Positions 32,401 through 43,533 of a stretch of DNA of 64,000 bases are shown piece by piece; position 1 is the first letter of the stretch, and every line of letters begins with the position of its first letter. Under the pieces are notes generated by a model. That model had not been told where the DNA came from. It worked only from the letters and a program-made list of their open reading frames with translations, and did not search any database. A program made the translations under genes and the position numbers. The DNA lies in contig NBIV01000005.1 of the NCBI GenBank assembly GCA_003194525.1, positions 620,001-684,000 of the forward strand. Reading direction: 5' to 3'. Origin of the DNA: Gracilariopsis chorda. Its lineage: Eukaryota; Rhodophyta; Florideophyceae; Gracilariales; Gracilariaceae.

Positions 32401-33450
32401 CGAGTGGTGTCCGGGTCATACGACTGCACTGTGCGACTGTGGGACGCGCGCAGCGGAGAGGCGGTGGCGCAGGCTCTCGTCGGTCACACGGGCGCGGTGG
32501 TGTGTGTGGCGTTCAGCGCGGATGGCACTCGAGTGGTGTCCGGGTCATACGACCGCACTGTGCGACTGTGGGACGCGCGCAGCGGAGAGGCGGTGGCGCA
32601 GGCTCTCGTCGGTCACACGGGCGCGGTGGTGTGTGTGGCGTTCAGCGCGGATGGCACTCGAGTGGTGTCCGGGTCATACGACCGCACTGTGCGACTGTGG
32701 GACGCGCGCAGCGGAGAGGCGGTGGCGCAGGCTCTCGTCGGTCACACGGGCGCGGTGGGGTGTGTGGCGTTCAGCGCGGATGGCACTCGAGTGGTGTCCG
32801 GGTCATACGACTGCACTGTGCGACTGTGGGACGCGCGCAGCGGAGAGGCGGTGGCGCAGGCTCTCGTCGGTCACACGGGCGCGGTGTGGTGTGTGGCGTT
32901 CAGCGCGGATGGCACTCGAGTGGTGTCCGGGTCATACGACCGCACTGTGCGACTGTGGGACGCGCGCAGCGGAGAGGCGGTGGCGCAGGCTCTCGTCGGT
33001 CACACGGGCGTGGTGTGGTGTGTGGCGTTCAGCGCGGATGGCACTCGAGTGGTGTCCGGGTCAGACGACCGCACTGTGCGACTGTGGGACGCGCGCAGCG
33101 GAGAGGAGGTAAGCGCCGCGCTGCCGCACGGCCAACGTGTCACACGTGTTGCAGTGGATGCGCATGGGCTGTGCGTGGTGTCCTTCGCTTTCGGTGGTGT
33201 CGTGAAGCTGTGGGACGTGCCTCGGGGGGCATGCGTGATGACGTCGCGCGACGCCGCGTGGGAGTCGACGCTCGACGCGCTGGTGCTCAAATGGTCCACA
33301 CGTGATGGTGCTACTACCCGAATAGCTGAGCGAGATGCAGAGGGCTGCGAGATTGTGCTGGCAACGCCGGAAGGAGAAGTGACTCACTTTGGCGATCGTT
33401 GGTGCTCCCTACAGAGTGGCTTTTCTGAGTTCTGTGAAGTAAAACACTAA
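29479..33450 (+). CDS. NB-ARC / WD40 STAND-class protein (immune-receptor type)
   Basis: 1,323 residues, single exon. Residues 1-135 are a helical N-terminal domain of unknown signalling type. The NB-ARC ATPase follows: P-loop GKGGVGKT (188-195), Walker B LLLIDDIW (272-279), RIVFTSRD (301-308, sensor-like), and GLPLALG (364-370). A helical ARC/linker region extends to about 700. A first divergent WD segment (FSPDMKRVATAHETGR) precedes nine near-identical 43-residue WD40 repeats (830-1216), and a divergent blade with VKLWDVPRG follows. Such STAND proteins sense a ligand through the propeller, then oligomerise by ATP/ADP exchange; plant NLRs, Apaf-1 and fungal HET-E/NWD proteins work this way. 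Near-identical WD repeats fit the rapid concerted evolution seen in HET-E-type proteins. A dead paralogue lies at 46.1-47.9 kb. Confidence 0.88.
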   Translation: MDVATGIAAAAGVVKVLSELDILVGRLVVRRDVAQDNAETLQRLDELYKDAANVLQAPEHIPSTNFIITDRLGHFETLLQQNAEKLEKWRTSVETGTVMNRVQRMKQILDKCEKDAKEFYQFLMEHVSPAIREEDNAQPGIYARDNNVPRNPPRLTQDYDNPNTCEGRLRASILDPSSRQVIAVVASGKGGVGKTCAMRGLAWEPRIRERFSGGTLYIQLGNDSDISTVIKGIARVVDRTGNASLAKTIARIRLLQDAADKASIWFRPHTCLLLIDDIWWENGIDIEVLRVLCQMLNEESRIVFTSRDRRFLESADSEIEFEETEARSVLARRMLMKHAGFEGRTELGEKNEAAVGAILDMCHGLPLALGIAGASVRSILGTKRADQGQDALSDFYEDLLSKRKNLLNISHEKNKLPNIVDISLEVLEKSSDGRSYQQLFKALCVIQKQQEVPIHMLQKLWDLNQIDEAKEVVQKFCTVSIVQKCTDGSTCIQLHDLILDIAVDRASEQFETQKYFRTLVCNYIPSEERMNAPSNDPETTEEQDTGVCVGKISKRMILQLFCCMPGPGSDTEPVDSTRVDTHPVSVFQKWWDTADDAYLHDNLCRVLREAGYADELIWLLSKPQWIVMRLLHGGIYAVEQDLEHGKAMARCKAPKEEKMLKFLEAVGKAARMSCTFVEDNPYEVWFQMYGRLVWYAKGCNRTQTFIDELELCARKPWAKPSERFLQPAGGPGMDLVSCPGTVVCASEHDDRLVFLWYTDYENVCVTRYNPKTGVRSTHKLRSEEGTARFLGSTQSAAFSPDMKRVATAHETGRTVIWDLQTGFVERILDGHTGAVGCVAFSADGTRVVSGSYDRTVRLWDARSGEAVAQALVGHTGAVVCVAFSADGTRVVSGSYDRTVRLWDARSGEAVAQALVGHTGAVVCVAFSADGTRVVSGSYDRTVRLWDARSGEAVAQALVGHTGAVGCVAFSADGTRVVSGSYDCTVRLWDARSGEAVAQALVGHTGAVVCVAFSADGTRVVSGSYDRTVRLWDARSGEAVAQALVGHTGAVVCVAFSADGTRVVSGSYDRTVRLWDARSGEAVAQALVGHTGAVGCVAFSADGTRVVSGSYDCTVRLWDARSGEAVAQALVGHTGAVWCVAFSADGTRVVSGSYDRTVRLWDARSGEAVAQALVGHTGVVWCVAFSADGTRVVSGSDDRTVRLWDARSGEEVSAALPHGQRVTRVAVDAHGLCVVSFAFGGVVKLWDVPRGACVMTSRDAAWESTLDALVLKWSTRDGATTRIAERDAEGCEIVLATPEGEVTHFGDRWCSLQSGFSEFCEVKH
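31966..33126 (+). repeat. Nine tandem 129-bp WD40-coding repeats, nearly identical
   Basis: Units start at 31966 and every 129 bp to 32998. Most differ at only a few bases. The protein changes are confined to the residue after GAV (G, V, V, G, V, V, G, W, W for units 1-9), A-to-V in unit 9, the SYDR/SYDC/SDDR position, and the end of unit 9. Units 2-4 and 5-7 have the same order (V-R, V-R, G-C), showing a duplicated block of three units (32095-32481 and 32482-32868). All three plus-strand phases stay open through the array, a by-product of the repeat. Confidence 0.95.
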
Positions 33451-34399
33451 ATGTAGTTTTAACTGTCTTTACAACATTCTTGCAAATTCAGTAAAACATT
33501 AAAAATATTGAGTTGTATTTCATTAAATATGATATCCTGAACGCAACTCGTCGTAACAAACACGCAGTGCCTGTGCGCAGCGACGTCGTTTGCGCTACAT
33601 AGCTGTTCCACCATGGCTCAAAGTCCCCATTTACCTCTCGTGTGCCATGCGAGAGACGATGTGTGTCACGCCTACCCTTTAGGCATCTGACACTGTTCGC
33701 AACTCCATTTGTGCGCTCTTTTCTGGCCCACAGCATAAGCGTGACTTCCTGCAACCTGCGGTTGAGCTGGTTATCAGCTTCTCTGTCAATCCTTGTACCA
33801 AGACAATGCCCATGTACAAGCACAATAGGCTTCTATGCCCACTTGTAATACGATTAGTACGAATCATGTAAATTTTGCTCGATCCAGTGTGGCCTCCTTC
33901 CCAAGAGGAGGCCGACAACTCTCTGAGCTTTATAGTGTACGAGAATGTAGCACCCTAGTGCTCAAGAGAGCTTGTACTAATTACCACGGAGATAACGTCG
34001 ACCAGCGAGTCTCTATCTACGGTTGTAGCCGTATCATGGCGAATTGGCCTTTGTTCTTTTGTTTGTATTCCGCAAGTTGATTTGAGGAACAAAGAATCAA
34101 GAGATCGCTACAGTCCGACTCAGGTCGTCTTTTTGATAATTTGATAAAATGCAGTCCTCTATATCCAAGTCAGAAAGAAGATCGCTCTATGAAAGATCCT
34201 GGCACTCAGAAAAACATGGTACCGAAGTGAATACAGTCTGAGAGCTGGCGAGCTCCTCACTCCGGTCGCCACTGTCCGTTGAGGTATACTAATTGTTCCA
34301 GTCGTCAGGATGAACGGTGTCACCATGAGATATGTCGTGCTGACATTACAACCGACACTAGAACTGACAGTACGACTGGTGCATATATGAAGAAGTGCA
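33451..34399. other. Intergenic, no gene seen
   Basis: AT-rich sequence immediately after the NB-ARC/WD40 gene gives its likely 3' end (several AATAAA-like ACATTAAA/CATTAAAT stretches near 33490-33525). Other frames have no domain. Confidence 0.4.
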
Positions 34400-34640
34400 A
34401 CTAAGTTGCTGACAATAGCATAGTAGTACGTGGTTTAGCTTTATTGTACGTGGTAACGCACCGTGTTAAGAGCATCTACGCAGTAGGAGAGGCCGCGAGA
34501 GCTCTATATAAGAGCTCGCGGAGCGATCAGTAAAGAAAGAACGACGGCCAGGCGTCTGGTTGAAGCTCTCTGCGCCTCCCTCCTCTCCCATCATCGCAAG
34601 ATACACCTCCGTTACAACCATTCTTAAAAAGACTGTGGAA
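34400..34640 (+). promoter_or_regulatory. LTR-like promoter block with TATA box
   Basis: GTACGTGGT occurs twice (34429 and 34447). Next come GAGCTCTATATAAGAGCTC (TATATAAG at 34505-34512, flanked by an inverted GAGCTC pair), a purine leader (AGTAAAGAAAGAACG), then a C/T-rich leader. This looks like an LTR or RNA polymerase II promoter with no gene downstream. Element ends were not found. Confidence 0.35.
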
Positions 34641-37600
34641 CAGCGTCGGAGACCTGTTTTTTAGGCTTTATTCATCCGTTGTGTGTTCCACATCCTTTTT
34701 CGCTTTGTATCGAAGGTCCTGGTTAAGTTATATATATCTGCAGAATGTGTCGCGGATCACTACTGTAGGGCGTCTGTTAGTTCAAGATCGAAGCAAGCAG
34801 ATCCGGCGTACTCAGCAACCATTAAGTTCCTAGTACGTGTGTTTTCAAGGGCGAAGGCCCCGGAGTAACCAGTCGCAGAATCGATACTTTTCCGCGCTAT
34901 TTCAGAGGAGAAATCCTCGAAGTAATCCCCAGTAAAGTCAAATGGTATCCAATGACAGTTTGTTTATGTTGAGTCAACTCTTCTTCCTGTCCATTTCTTG
35001 AATAGCCACTACAATCAAGGCCAGTCCGTTGCAAAGTACCTAGTCTCCAGCACTAGCGAAGAGTACTCAAATTCTTGGCGCAGGCTCCATTTTTGTAGAA
35101 CAAGATGAGCTGTACATTGCGTATCTTTTCGCACGTGATTCCACGCGTTGTGCGACAAGTCTCCTATGATGGAGGGAATTTGTACCATGGCTTGGCGCGA
35201 CGTAATACTAAAGATCCTCATTTAATAGTCATTCAAAAAACAAATGCGGTCCAAGTAAAGTCCCGAGACCCGTTCTGTCCGCGCAATACATTGCTGATAA
35301 TGTTGTCAGCACCGATTCAGCCCCACCTACGCCAGACACTACCTGACAGTTGTTATAAAAGCTCAACACCAACCATGTCCATCATCACCAACACGAGCAA
35401 CAAATACAACAGAAGAATCAATGTTTTGTACCCAACCGTCTCTCGAATTAGAAACCAAACATTGCTCCAATTCTATGCGCCTCTATCGAACTCTTGGCCA
35501 CACTGTTTGGGAACAGTGCGTACTATCATTAACCATGAACAATTCTAGGATACTTCCAAATGACAATGGTTGAATTCATTTGGGCATTGGCGCTTCGAGG
35601 ATTTCTTGGAGGCAGCGATACATCGTCTATTGCACTGAATATATGCGCTTTTTTTCAATTCCAATCGATAGAAAGATCATTAAAAGCTCACTTTTCCAGG
35701 CTCAAGATCAGGAAGTGCATAACGCACCCACAAACCGGCGAGCTCATCTGTTGCTCTACTAGCGATTTGATGGCAAAGCTAAACGCCATGGTCTCCATTC
35801 ATCTCTAGCGATTCCACAAAGTGGCTGCACGATCGCACTACGCTTCTGTTCCATGTGTGCCCTGTGATAATCTTTTACTGTATACTGCTTTGCTTATTAC
35901 GCCCAATCATATGATAAATGCAGTTTCACTAATTGGTATGGTTTACGCCGCCCTCTGATGCATTGCGTGGATTTTGCGTTAAACTACCTGGGACATAAAT
36001 TACGAGCCGCACTTCACGGTTGCCCGAGTGTATATGGCAATTATACTACCCGGGAACAAACTCCATTCTGACTTGGGCCGTGGACATTGGCAGTATAGCA
36101 CCCCAGGCATAAATCCACTAGCAAATTTGCGCACTGCGCGAGTGGATATATCACTACCAACCATCCAGGGAAATGCACAATTTCCGCTTCAAGACACTCC
36201 AGAAATATTCTGATCTATCAAAATACGCTGTTCAGCCCTGTTATATCCCTCTATCAGAGCCAAGTTTGTGTGCATGCACTGTTCATATTCGTTGAAGATC
36301 ACTTGAAATAAGCTTTATCAATATACAAGAGAACCACGGGCCTACGGCCCGATCACTCTTACTTGCAGTAAAACAGTTGGTAGTAGTGACTACCCTTCGT
36401 ACTTGCGTGCTTGCTAGCGAGAGTGGGCTGGAGGTCCTACAGCAGGCCCTGATTGGTAGGCACTAATGCTGCTGCTGCTAAAAAAATAAAGCAAAATAGG
36501 CCAATGATTGCACTCCAACGGCATCCGTTCTTCGGTTGCATGTGCAGGCGGCGACGGTCTGCGCCCCTGCCCCGCGCCCCAGGGATAATATTCGTCATTG
36601 ATTGTTTGAAGCATGCGTAGTGTTCAGTAACAGTCACGTACAACGCATATGCGCCGTGCATTTGCGTATTCATGGCAGCTCATCACGTTTTCGCGCTCAG
36701 AATTGCGCCACGAATGTTGTCTATCCCTCTTTCTCACCGAGATTGTAACGTTCGTAGCGCAGTTGCCTAACGCTATCACCAGTCTTATTGCAATGCTCAG
36801 TATTTTAGGTTTGGAAGGAAAAACAGCGTTAAGTTATTACACTGATATCCATAGTGATTGCGCTCATCAGCCATTTGAAAGCCTGTCTCCTGAAGCACTT
36901 GGTCAAGCGTTGTTCAAATACAAATTACAGCTGTACGAGTGTACTGGTAGAAGCTATACGGTCGGTTGCTACCACTCTAACAGATCCATTGCAGGTAGGC
37001 TTCCTAAACACTTGCGAACGGACGACAGCAGACAAGTTCTCTCGTCAGAACAAATGAAACCTGCGCGACTCCGCTTGCTACCTTTCGTGTAGGTAGCACG
37101 CTTATAACATCGGAAAGTGCAAGCTACAGAAATGCAGAACACCACATGTACCGATTCAAATCCTCCAAAAATGTTACTCGTAAACATATGCTTAGACACC
37201 ACAATTTGCTACCATAACCATTCGAACGCAAATTGCCGTGGGTAGGCGTATGACTATAAAATTATTCAAACGTTCTTGAGACTTTTGGATACTGTTTTGT
37301 TGGTGCTTAGCACGGGTTACGTAGGTGCGACGTTTAAGTATAATACACAGAACGTAATATAAAGATGAGTACTATCATTGAGCAGCAGCTCATACCAACA
37401 TAGACAATAATAATCAATCAGAACAGGTCAGCAGAGAATAGATAGCAACTTCTGAGTGCCGCAGTGTCAGGATGGAGACCCCCTTCGATGGTTCTCACAG
37501 CGCACTCAAAATTCCTACATCGGATATCGTTGCTTCTTATCACTCATCAATTGCTGCTTTAGAAATGTGGACAGGCCTGAGCACAACTCATGTTGTATCC

Positions 37601-40600
37601 ATCGTGCGACTTGAACGAATCGAATCAGCTCTATTGCGACAGGTCTTTGTAGGTCTTCTGAGTTCTGATGAGCACATAAAGACCGAGGCATACTGTTGTA
37701 CTTGTGTCTTCCAACAGAAGCATTTCTTTCTCTTCCAATCACCGGTACAATACTGCTATCCACTTTATCAGTATTGAAAATCTGTGCGAAATTAGGAAAA
37801 TATGCAAGAAAAGGCGGTCTCGTAGAACTGTCAAACAAAAGAGAACTGAAGACTCTTTGCTATCTGTGTGTCATCTGCATTTCCAAGGAAAACAAAAACC
37901 AGAGAAAGTTCGAAGAAAGCTAGACGAAAAGCAAGCGTCTTCACAACCATGCTGTAGAATGTGTATGACAAAAGGAAATGTAGCGCGTGTATCTCACATG
38001 TCGAAAGGACGTTTGCCGAATTCTTTAATCGGTTGGGAGGGCTTATAGAAGTTCATGCGTCTGATTTTTGTGATTTTAAGCGCACCAACTTTCATAACAA
38101 CAACCACATTCTGAGCCAAGTAAGATCCGGAGCCATACCCGTGGCTCGATGCAATGATATAATGGAAATAAAGAAGTCATGAGAGCTTTAGGAGCGCTCT
38201 ACGCAGCTGTCCCGGGTGGAAGAGGATCGGTAATCAATGCTTCCGGGTATAATCTAACGTTCTTCGGACAAAGAGAAAGATGCCGAAGAAGTCTTCATAC
38301 TTCTCCAAAATGCAGAGAGAAATGGCAATATTACGTTTCTGAACTATGAGCTTGAAAACATTCTGAGACATTTGCACGTATAAGCTGGACAGTTACTGGA
38401 TCGCGCGAGGTGGTGCTAGGACGTAGTTTTAAAGTATACCACATATAATACTACAAATATGAGTACATGCTTGTAACTCTGCAGTATTCTACTCGAAATG
38501 CGTGCTCTTTTCTGTTCTTATCAGAGTAACGCTTCATTAACAAGCCACATCTGCAAATCGTTACTTGCGTTGTGGAACAAGGAATCTGCTACAACACTTG
38601 AGGCTGACCTTGCTGCAGTATGGGACAAGCTGCTAGCCAAGTGGTTTCGTGCAGAGCGAAGATACGAGAAAACAAGGAGTTGTTTTTAGCGTCACGTTTG
38701 GAGTCGGCGCAGTTTAAGGGCATGTGCTTATTCCAAGGATAACCTCACGCCAGCGGCATCAATCCCGCAAAGGGCGCAAAGTTGCAATATACATTTTTTT
38801 GCCAACAACACAAGTCTTGCGCAGTACGTTTGTTCTGTAATTAGTATGGTACTAAGACGATCAAGATATGAGGCAGAAGCTGTGACTCTAGAATACAGTT
38901 TTCTGGATGACAGGGACACTCAAGATAGGCAAGTACATAAATTGCTAGGGGGCGGAGCGCGGCTGAAAAGCTGTCATTTGACGTACATACCGAACAGGGC
39001 TCTTTGTTTTGTCAAGATCATCACGATTTTTTGGGTGTCTGTGTGTGGTACAACATCAAGAACCTATGAAGATTTCGGAATCGTCTCAGTGTTTTTCTTC
39101 ATGAATCAAGGTACAAATTACCGTATGAACAGCTGTGATGGGGCTGAGATCCTCTGTGTATCTGTGGCATGTGAATGTTTATATATTCGCGAGTGGGATT
39201 TCCTTCACGTAATTTGTTTGCAGTTTTTTTTCATATTGACAGAAGCAACACTGTCACCACGCACCTGAAAACCCTCGGGTACGGATTTCTTATAACCCTC
39301 CCATGTCAAGCAGTAATATTATCTCGACGGACATCACTCAATTTACTGAACTGTTGTAAGACGTGGTGGAGACTTAAGCTATGTCTTCACTACTGAGATT
39401 AATGCATAGAGCCAAGTCACACATTGTCAGCAACACCGTGAATGCAAAAGGTTCCGAAAGAGCAATTGAGTGCAAAATACAGAGACGCAAGCATGCGAAC
39501 GGGCTTGAGCCAGAAGGATAAGAAGCGGGCGAGCAGCAGGCCCCAGAGTAAAGCTATCGCAGAGGAGCAAGAGGAGAGCCCCAAAGCGGAGGAAGTTTGT
39601 CCTGACTCATCATTATCTATACAGTCGCTTGCCTACATACTCGCCCCTAGTCACCATGAGTGCCAGTTTCGGCTATCACACAACAGTACAGACACAAGTA
39701 GAGTGCTCGAGAAAAGATTTGGTTAACCGGATGCCATTTTAAAACCCCAAGAAGAAGATGTCATCTCTTGGATTATGGAATGCAGAATTGAGAAAGAATG
39801 CTTTGGGAGTGATTGATCTTCCACTATGCTTAAGTTAGGCTAAGCGCCAGTGACTGTCGATAGAATTACGGACTACTGTCTTTAAAGGTGCACAGATTTT
39901 GTGGTTTATTTGAATGCTACAATTGTGTTAGTTAAATATGATTCTCATCGAGTGTCTTTAGTTTCGACAATGGGCATACATCCGGTGGCGCATTTCACCG
40001 CTACCTGGATGAATGTAGCACTTCAAACTATGTAGTCAAATTTTTGATTTATGAGAGCTACCGGAAGCTCTCACCATGGTGATCGACACGCGATTGCAAC
40101 AATGGTTGCATTAGCTATAGTGACTACGATGCCACTACCTGTGTCTTATGTTCTGCACCATTGACTACTTTAAACGTATAGATTAATGTTTGTCCTCCAT
40201 GCACTCCTCATTCGAATTTTTGTGTCGTAGAGCACCGAACAGCTCTAAATACGACATAGATTACGCAGCGGTTAGACTAATCGCAATATCGACAGTTTTG
40301 GATCGTTACGATGCTTGTGCTTTGCTCAAAGCTTCTAGCCGTGTGAAATGCACAGATCACATGCCTGCTTGTGGTTTGCTTGTTGTTTGAAACTTTATAA
40401 ACTTAGCAGCGCTTGCCACGGCGAAAGACGCGCAGTTTTCGTAGTGATTGCAGCGTCGACATGGATTGCACAGCCATCATGCGTGTGCTAAGCTCAGCGC
40501 CAATGGCTGTTTTTATGTACAAAGCTTACACTGTTTCGAGACCGACAGATTTGGCGCAATCTGTGAATGATAGAATGTTGTGCGTTGATTTTGTTTCTAG

Positions 40601-41824
40601 TCGCGTGTTTGTAACGTCAATAACGGTGATTATTGCGAAGGGCTTCATTTACTTGCTAACCGATTCTACTATGGCAAAAGTATCGTGAATTTTCAGAAAG
40701 ACCAGGGCGTTTTCCCGGCGTTCAGGGTAGGTTAGGGTAGGTTACTGGTACTTGCTAATATTGTTATGTGACAGTGGCCAGGATCTCTTGCCGTTACAAT
40801 CTGACTGGACATTAGAGGATTTACGCCGTACAAATTCTCGTACAATTATGGTATACACCAGGGACAGGATGCACACCTGTCATTTGTGGCTACGAAACGT
40901 ACGAGAACTTCATACGAATTCTCGTACAAACCACCATCCATACGAGTAGCTGATGGTATACCTCTTTCGCAGACGACGCGCTACGTTTAAACTGCTCTCT
41001 GACCATGAGCACGTCCGGGCATTCTGAAAAGTAGTCGAAAGATGCCAAGGCTGTGCAGACAACAACAGGGTTGTACCAAAAAACCAAAACCCATTCCCCA
41101 GAACTACCGAAGCAGTCTGCCTTATTGTGAACTACGCAAAAGCCGGATTTTGAGTCAAAACCTGGAGATGTTTCCTATATTTCAATTGCCTAGGGGCAGG
41201 TATTTCATATCAAATTTATCCGCAACTGATATGAGTATACAGATCTCAAGATCATGTAAGAATTTCGGGGCATTTACGCAACTTGTGCAGTGAATATTTT
41301 TCACGGATTCTAATGTGTACTTTGATGCGTCGTACCGTACATAGTTTTCGTTCCCAGGTGTATCAACCTACCGTTTGAGGTAACTATCGAACTCTTGTGC
41401 ATTTTAGTGCTCAGGTAATGGTCAAAACGAGCATATAAAGGTCCTTACGGAGATAGATGATATGTTTTCACCCATGTCTTGGCAGAAAGTCGTTTTTACA
41501 TCATTGTTACAAGAACGAAGGGCAGCAAACCGATACTGAAAGTCTCGTTGGACAAGACCGATTTCAATATCTTGGGGAGCACGGAATCTCGATACATGTT
41601 CATGCAAAAACATTGCGTCATCAATTGATAAGATGTACACACTGACACCGTGAGATATGTTTGCCTAAACAATGGAGTGCTTATATCTCAGATTCATTGT
41701 CCAGATGCGTTTCTTTTGAGATGCTTGTAGCCGCAACTCGTGGCATAGCATCTGCCGGCGAAGAAACATAAAGTCTCACGGCTGTTTTCTTGCAATCGAT
41801 TCTTGGTCAACGTTTGTCAGAACT
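34641..41824. other. Gene-poor region, 7 kb
   Basis: I see no supportable gene. The longest frames (147 codons at 35105-35548 and 36649-37092; 140 codons at 38846-39268) have no domain, biased composition or start context. Small structures noted: a CTG repeat GCTGCTGCTGCTAAAA at about 36468-36483 similar to the end of the Harbinger-type element, a CGGGCC-TAC-GGCCCG hairpin near 36338-36352, a telomere-like 10-bp repeat at 40724-40744, and CGTAC-rich inverted motifs at about 40827-40945. Confidence 0.45.
40724..40744 (+). repeat. Telomere-like 10-bp direct repeat
   Basis: AGGGTAGGTT twice plus A. It resembles (TTAGGG)-class telomeric sequence with one expanded unit. Two copies are too few to claim an interstitial telomere. 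Confidence 0.5.
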
Positions 41825-43533
41825 ATGGGACTTCTGCCGAGGCCTGGTTTCACAAAGCCGGACGGGCCAGGTTGCCCTCATTGTTATGAAGGGCGTGGGA
41901 CAGGCTCCCGATGCGGAGTGAAACGCCATCACCACTTCTCAAACCCCATTTTTAGACAGACTCATGGCAGGAGAAGGGCCCAATGGCTCCACGTCCCTCT
42001 TCTGCGAACTCGATACGCCTGGAAAATCGGTCGGTTTGCCCTCCATTGGCGACATGGAAAACTCTGAGGTCGGACACAACGTTTTAGGTGCTTTTCACAT
42101 CTTTGATCAGGGCGTAAAGCCCGTTAACAACGCTTTCCGCTCTGGAGAATTCAATAGCGAGGTCTGGCAATGGCTCGTTGAAAACTGTAGAGGAGAGGAT
42201 GGTAATACCTTCCACATGATTGGTCTCTACTCGGACGGAAATGTGCACGCTCATGTCAACCATGTCTTCCATCTTATTGATGGTGCAATTGACAACGGTT
42301 TCAAGAGATTTCGAATACATCCACTCGCTGGTGGACGTAATGTGTTGGAAAGATCCACTCTGGACTACTTTGAATCGCTCGAAAAGCGTCTAGCTACACT
42401 CCGCAACAAAGTGATTGACACATTTGCGTTGCTAGCAGTGGAGAACGAATGGTTACAAGTATAAATCGCTACGAAGCCGACTGTGGCATGGTCGAAAATT
42501 GCTGGAGAGCTCGTTATTGCGGTGATACATCCCTTTCCACTTCCAAGTCCTGTATTGGCGCTGTTCAACATTTTTATAAGGACGACGATATCGTGGATCA
42601 GTACATGGACGACGATGTTAACGCTTTCGGACCTATTAGTGATGGTGACTCTGTGATTGCGACTCTGTACTGTTCTGGAACGTTAGAGGTGATCGTTCGA
42701 TTGCGATCTCAACCGCTACTGAGGCTGAGGAGGGCGAAGTCCATTGTTTTGACCGAAAGCGCGTCGTGGACGTTCGCTACGCGGGTTGGATGCAGTATGG
42801 CGGTGATGCAGGTATTCCGAAGCGATTCTTGGTCTCTCCCCTACACATTGAAAGAACTGTTGGCGAATAGGTGGTCAAGAACGGTATGAAGTGCTTCTCA
42901 GTGTCTGAAACACCGAATTGCGGCCACGTTACCTACTTCTATAACGGTAACCGTACCGCTAAGGTTGAAGAGCACGTGCAGAAATACCATTGTATCTCCG
43001 CTTATAGGCAACGAGAACAAACTCACCCATGGATGAAGGTGGGTCAAATCTTGGATAGTATTCTTGACGAAATGGACAATTTAAAAACTGACTTGATGGT
43101 TGTTAACTATGAAAAAATGAGTTGGTGGGACATATTGTTCATATGGTGGTCTCCCGTCTCGCCATGGAGTGCCTTGATCTGTGTTTTGCCCGCGTTGTTC
43201 CAGAGATCATTAAGCCAAGAGGCGTGGCAATGCTTACTGTGGATCACAGCAATTGTGATATAATGGCTGAGGTCGGAAAAGAAGGAAAGCCGGAGGCTGG
43301 TAAGCAACCTGAGTGGTGGAAGGCCAAGGTGTGCTAACACTAAGCGACACGTTCCATGCATGATTATTGGAAATGAAATCGACAAGTATGAGATTGACAC
43401 TTCACTGAAGTGCGGAGAGGACAAGGAATGCAAGTGCTCTGGTATTGCCAACTTGGGTGCTACGGTTCTGAAGCTTTTGGGACCTCAAGAACCGCCAAAC
43501 TACTTGCCGTCTGTTTTCGTACCGAGAAGTTAA
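41825..43533 (+). pseudogene. 2,3-bisphosphoglycerate-independent phosphoglycerate mutase (iPGM), decayed
   Basis: The whole enzyme (alkaline phosphatase superfamily, about 550 residues) can be followed. VALIVMKGVG (the strand that should read DG-G), TPFLDRLMAGEG, SVGLPSIGDMENSEVGHN (with the catalytic Ser and the GLP...NSEVGH block), IGLYSDGNVHAHVNH, INRYEADCGMVE, SETPNCGHVTYFYNGNR and ANLGATVLKLLG at the end are all recognisable. Breaks: a stop in the first 40 codons, a stop after GNEWLQV (42464), a shift near 42690, TAG at 42868-42870, and shifts near 43130 and 43320. Key residues are lost too: the metal-binding Asp of the first strand is Lys, and DGRDVPE reads GGRNVLE. It cannot make an active glycolytic enzyme; a functional copy must exist elsewhere. 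Confidence 0.85.

Noticed and set aside
31926-33305. Long open frames of 459 and 374 codons in the other two plus-strand phases of the WD array
   Set aside because: They are by-products of a stop-free, GC-rich 129-bp repeat whose length is a multiple of three; only the phase with WD40 residues is coding.
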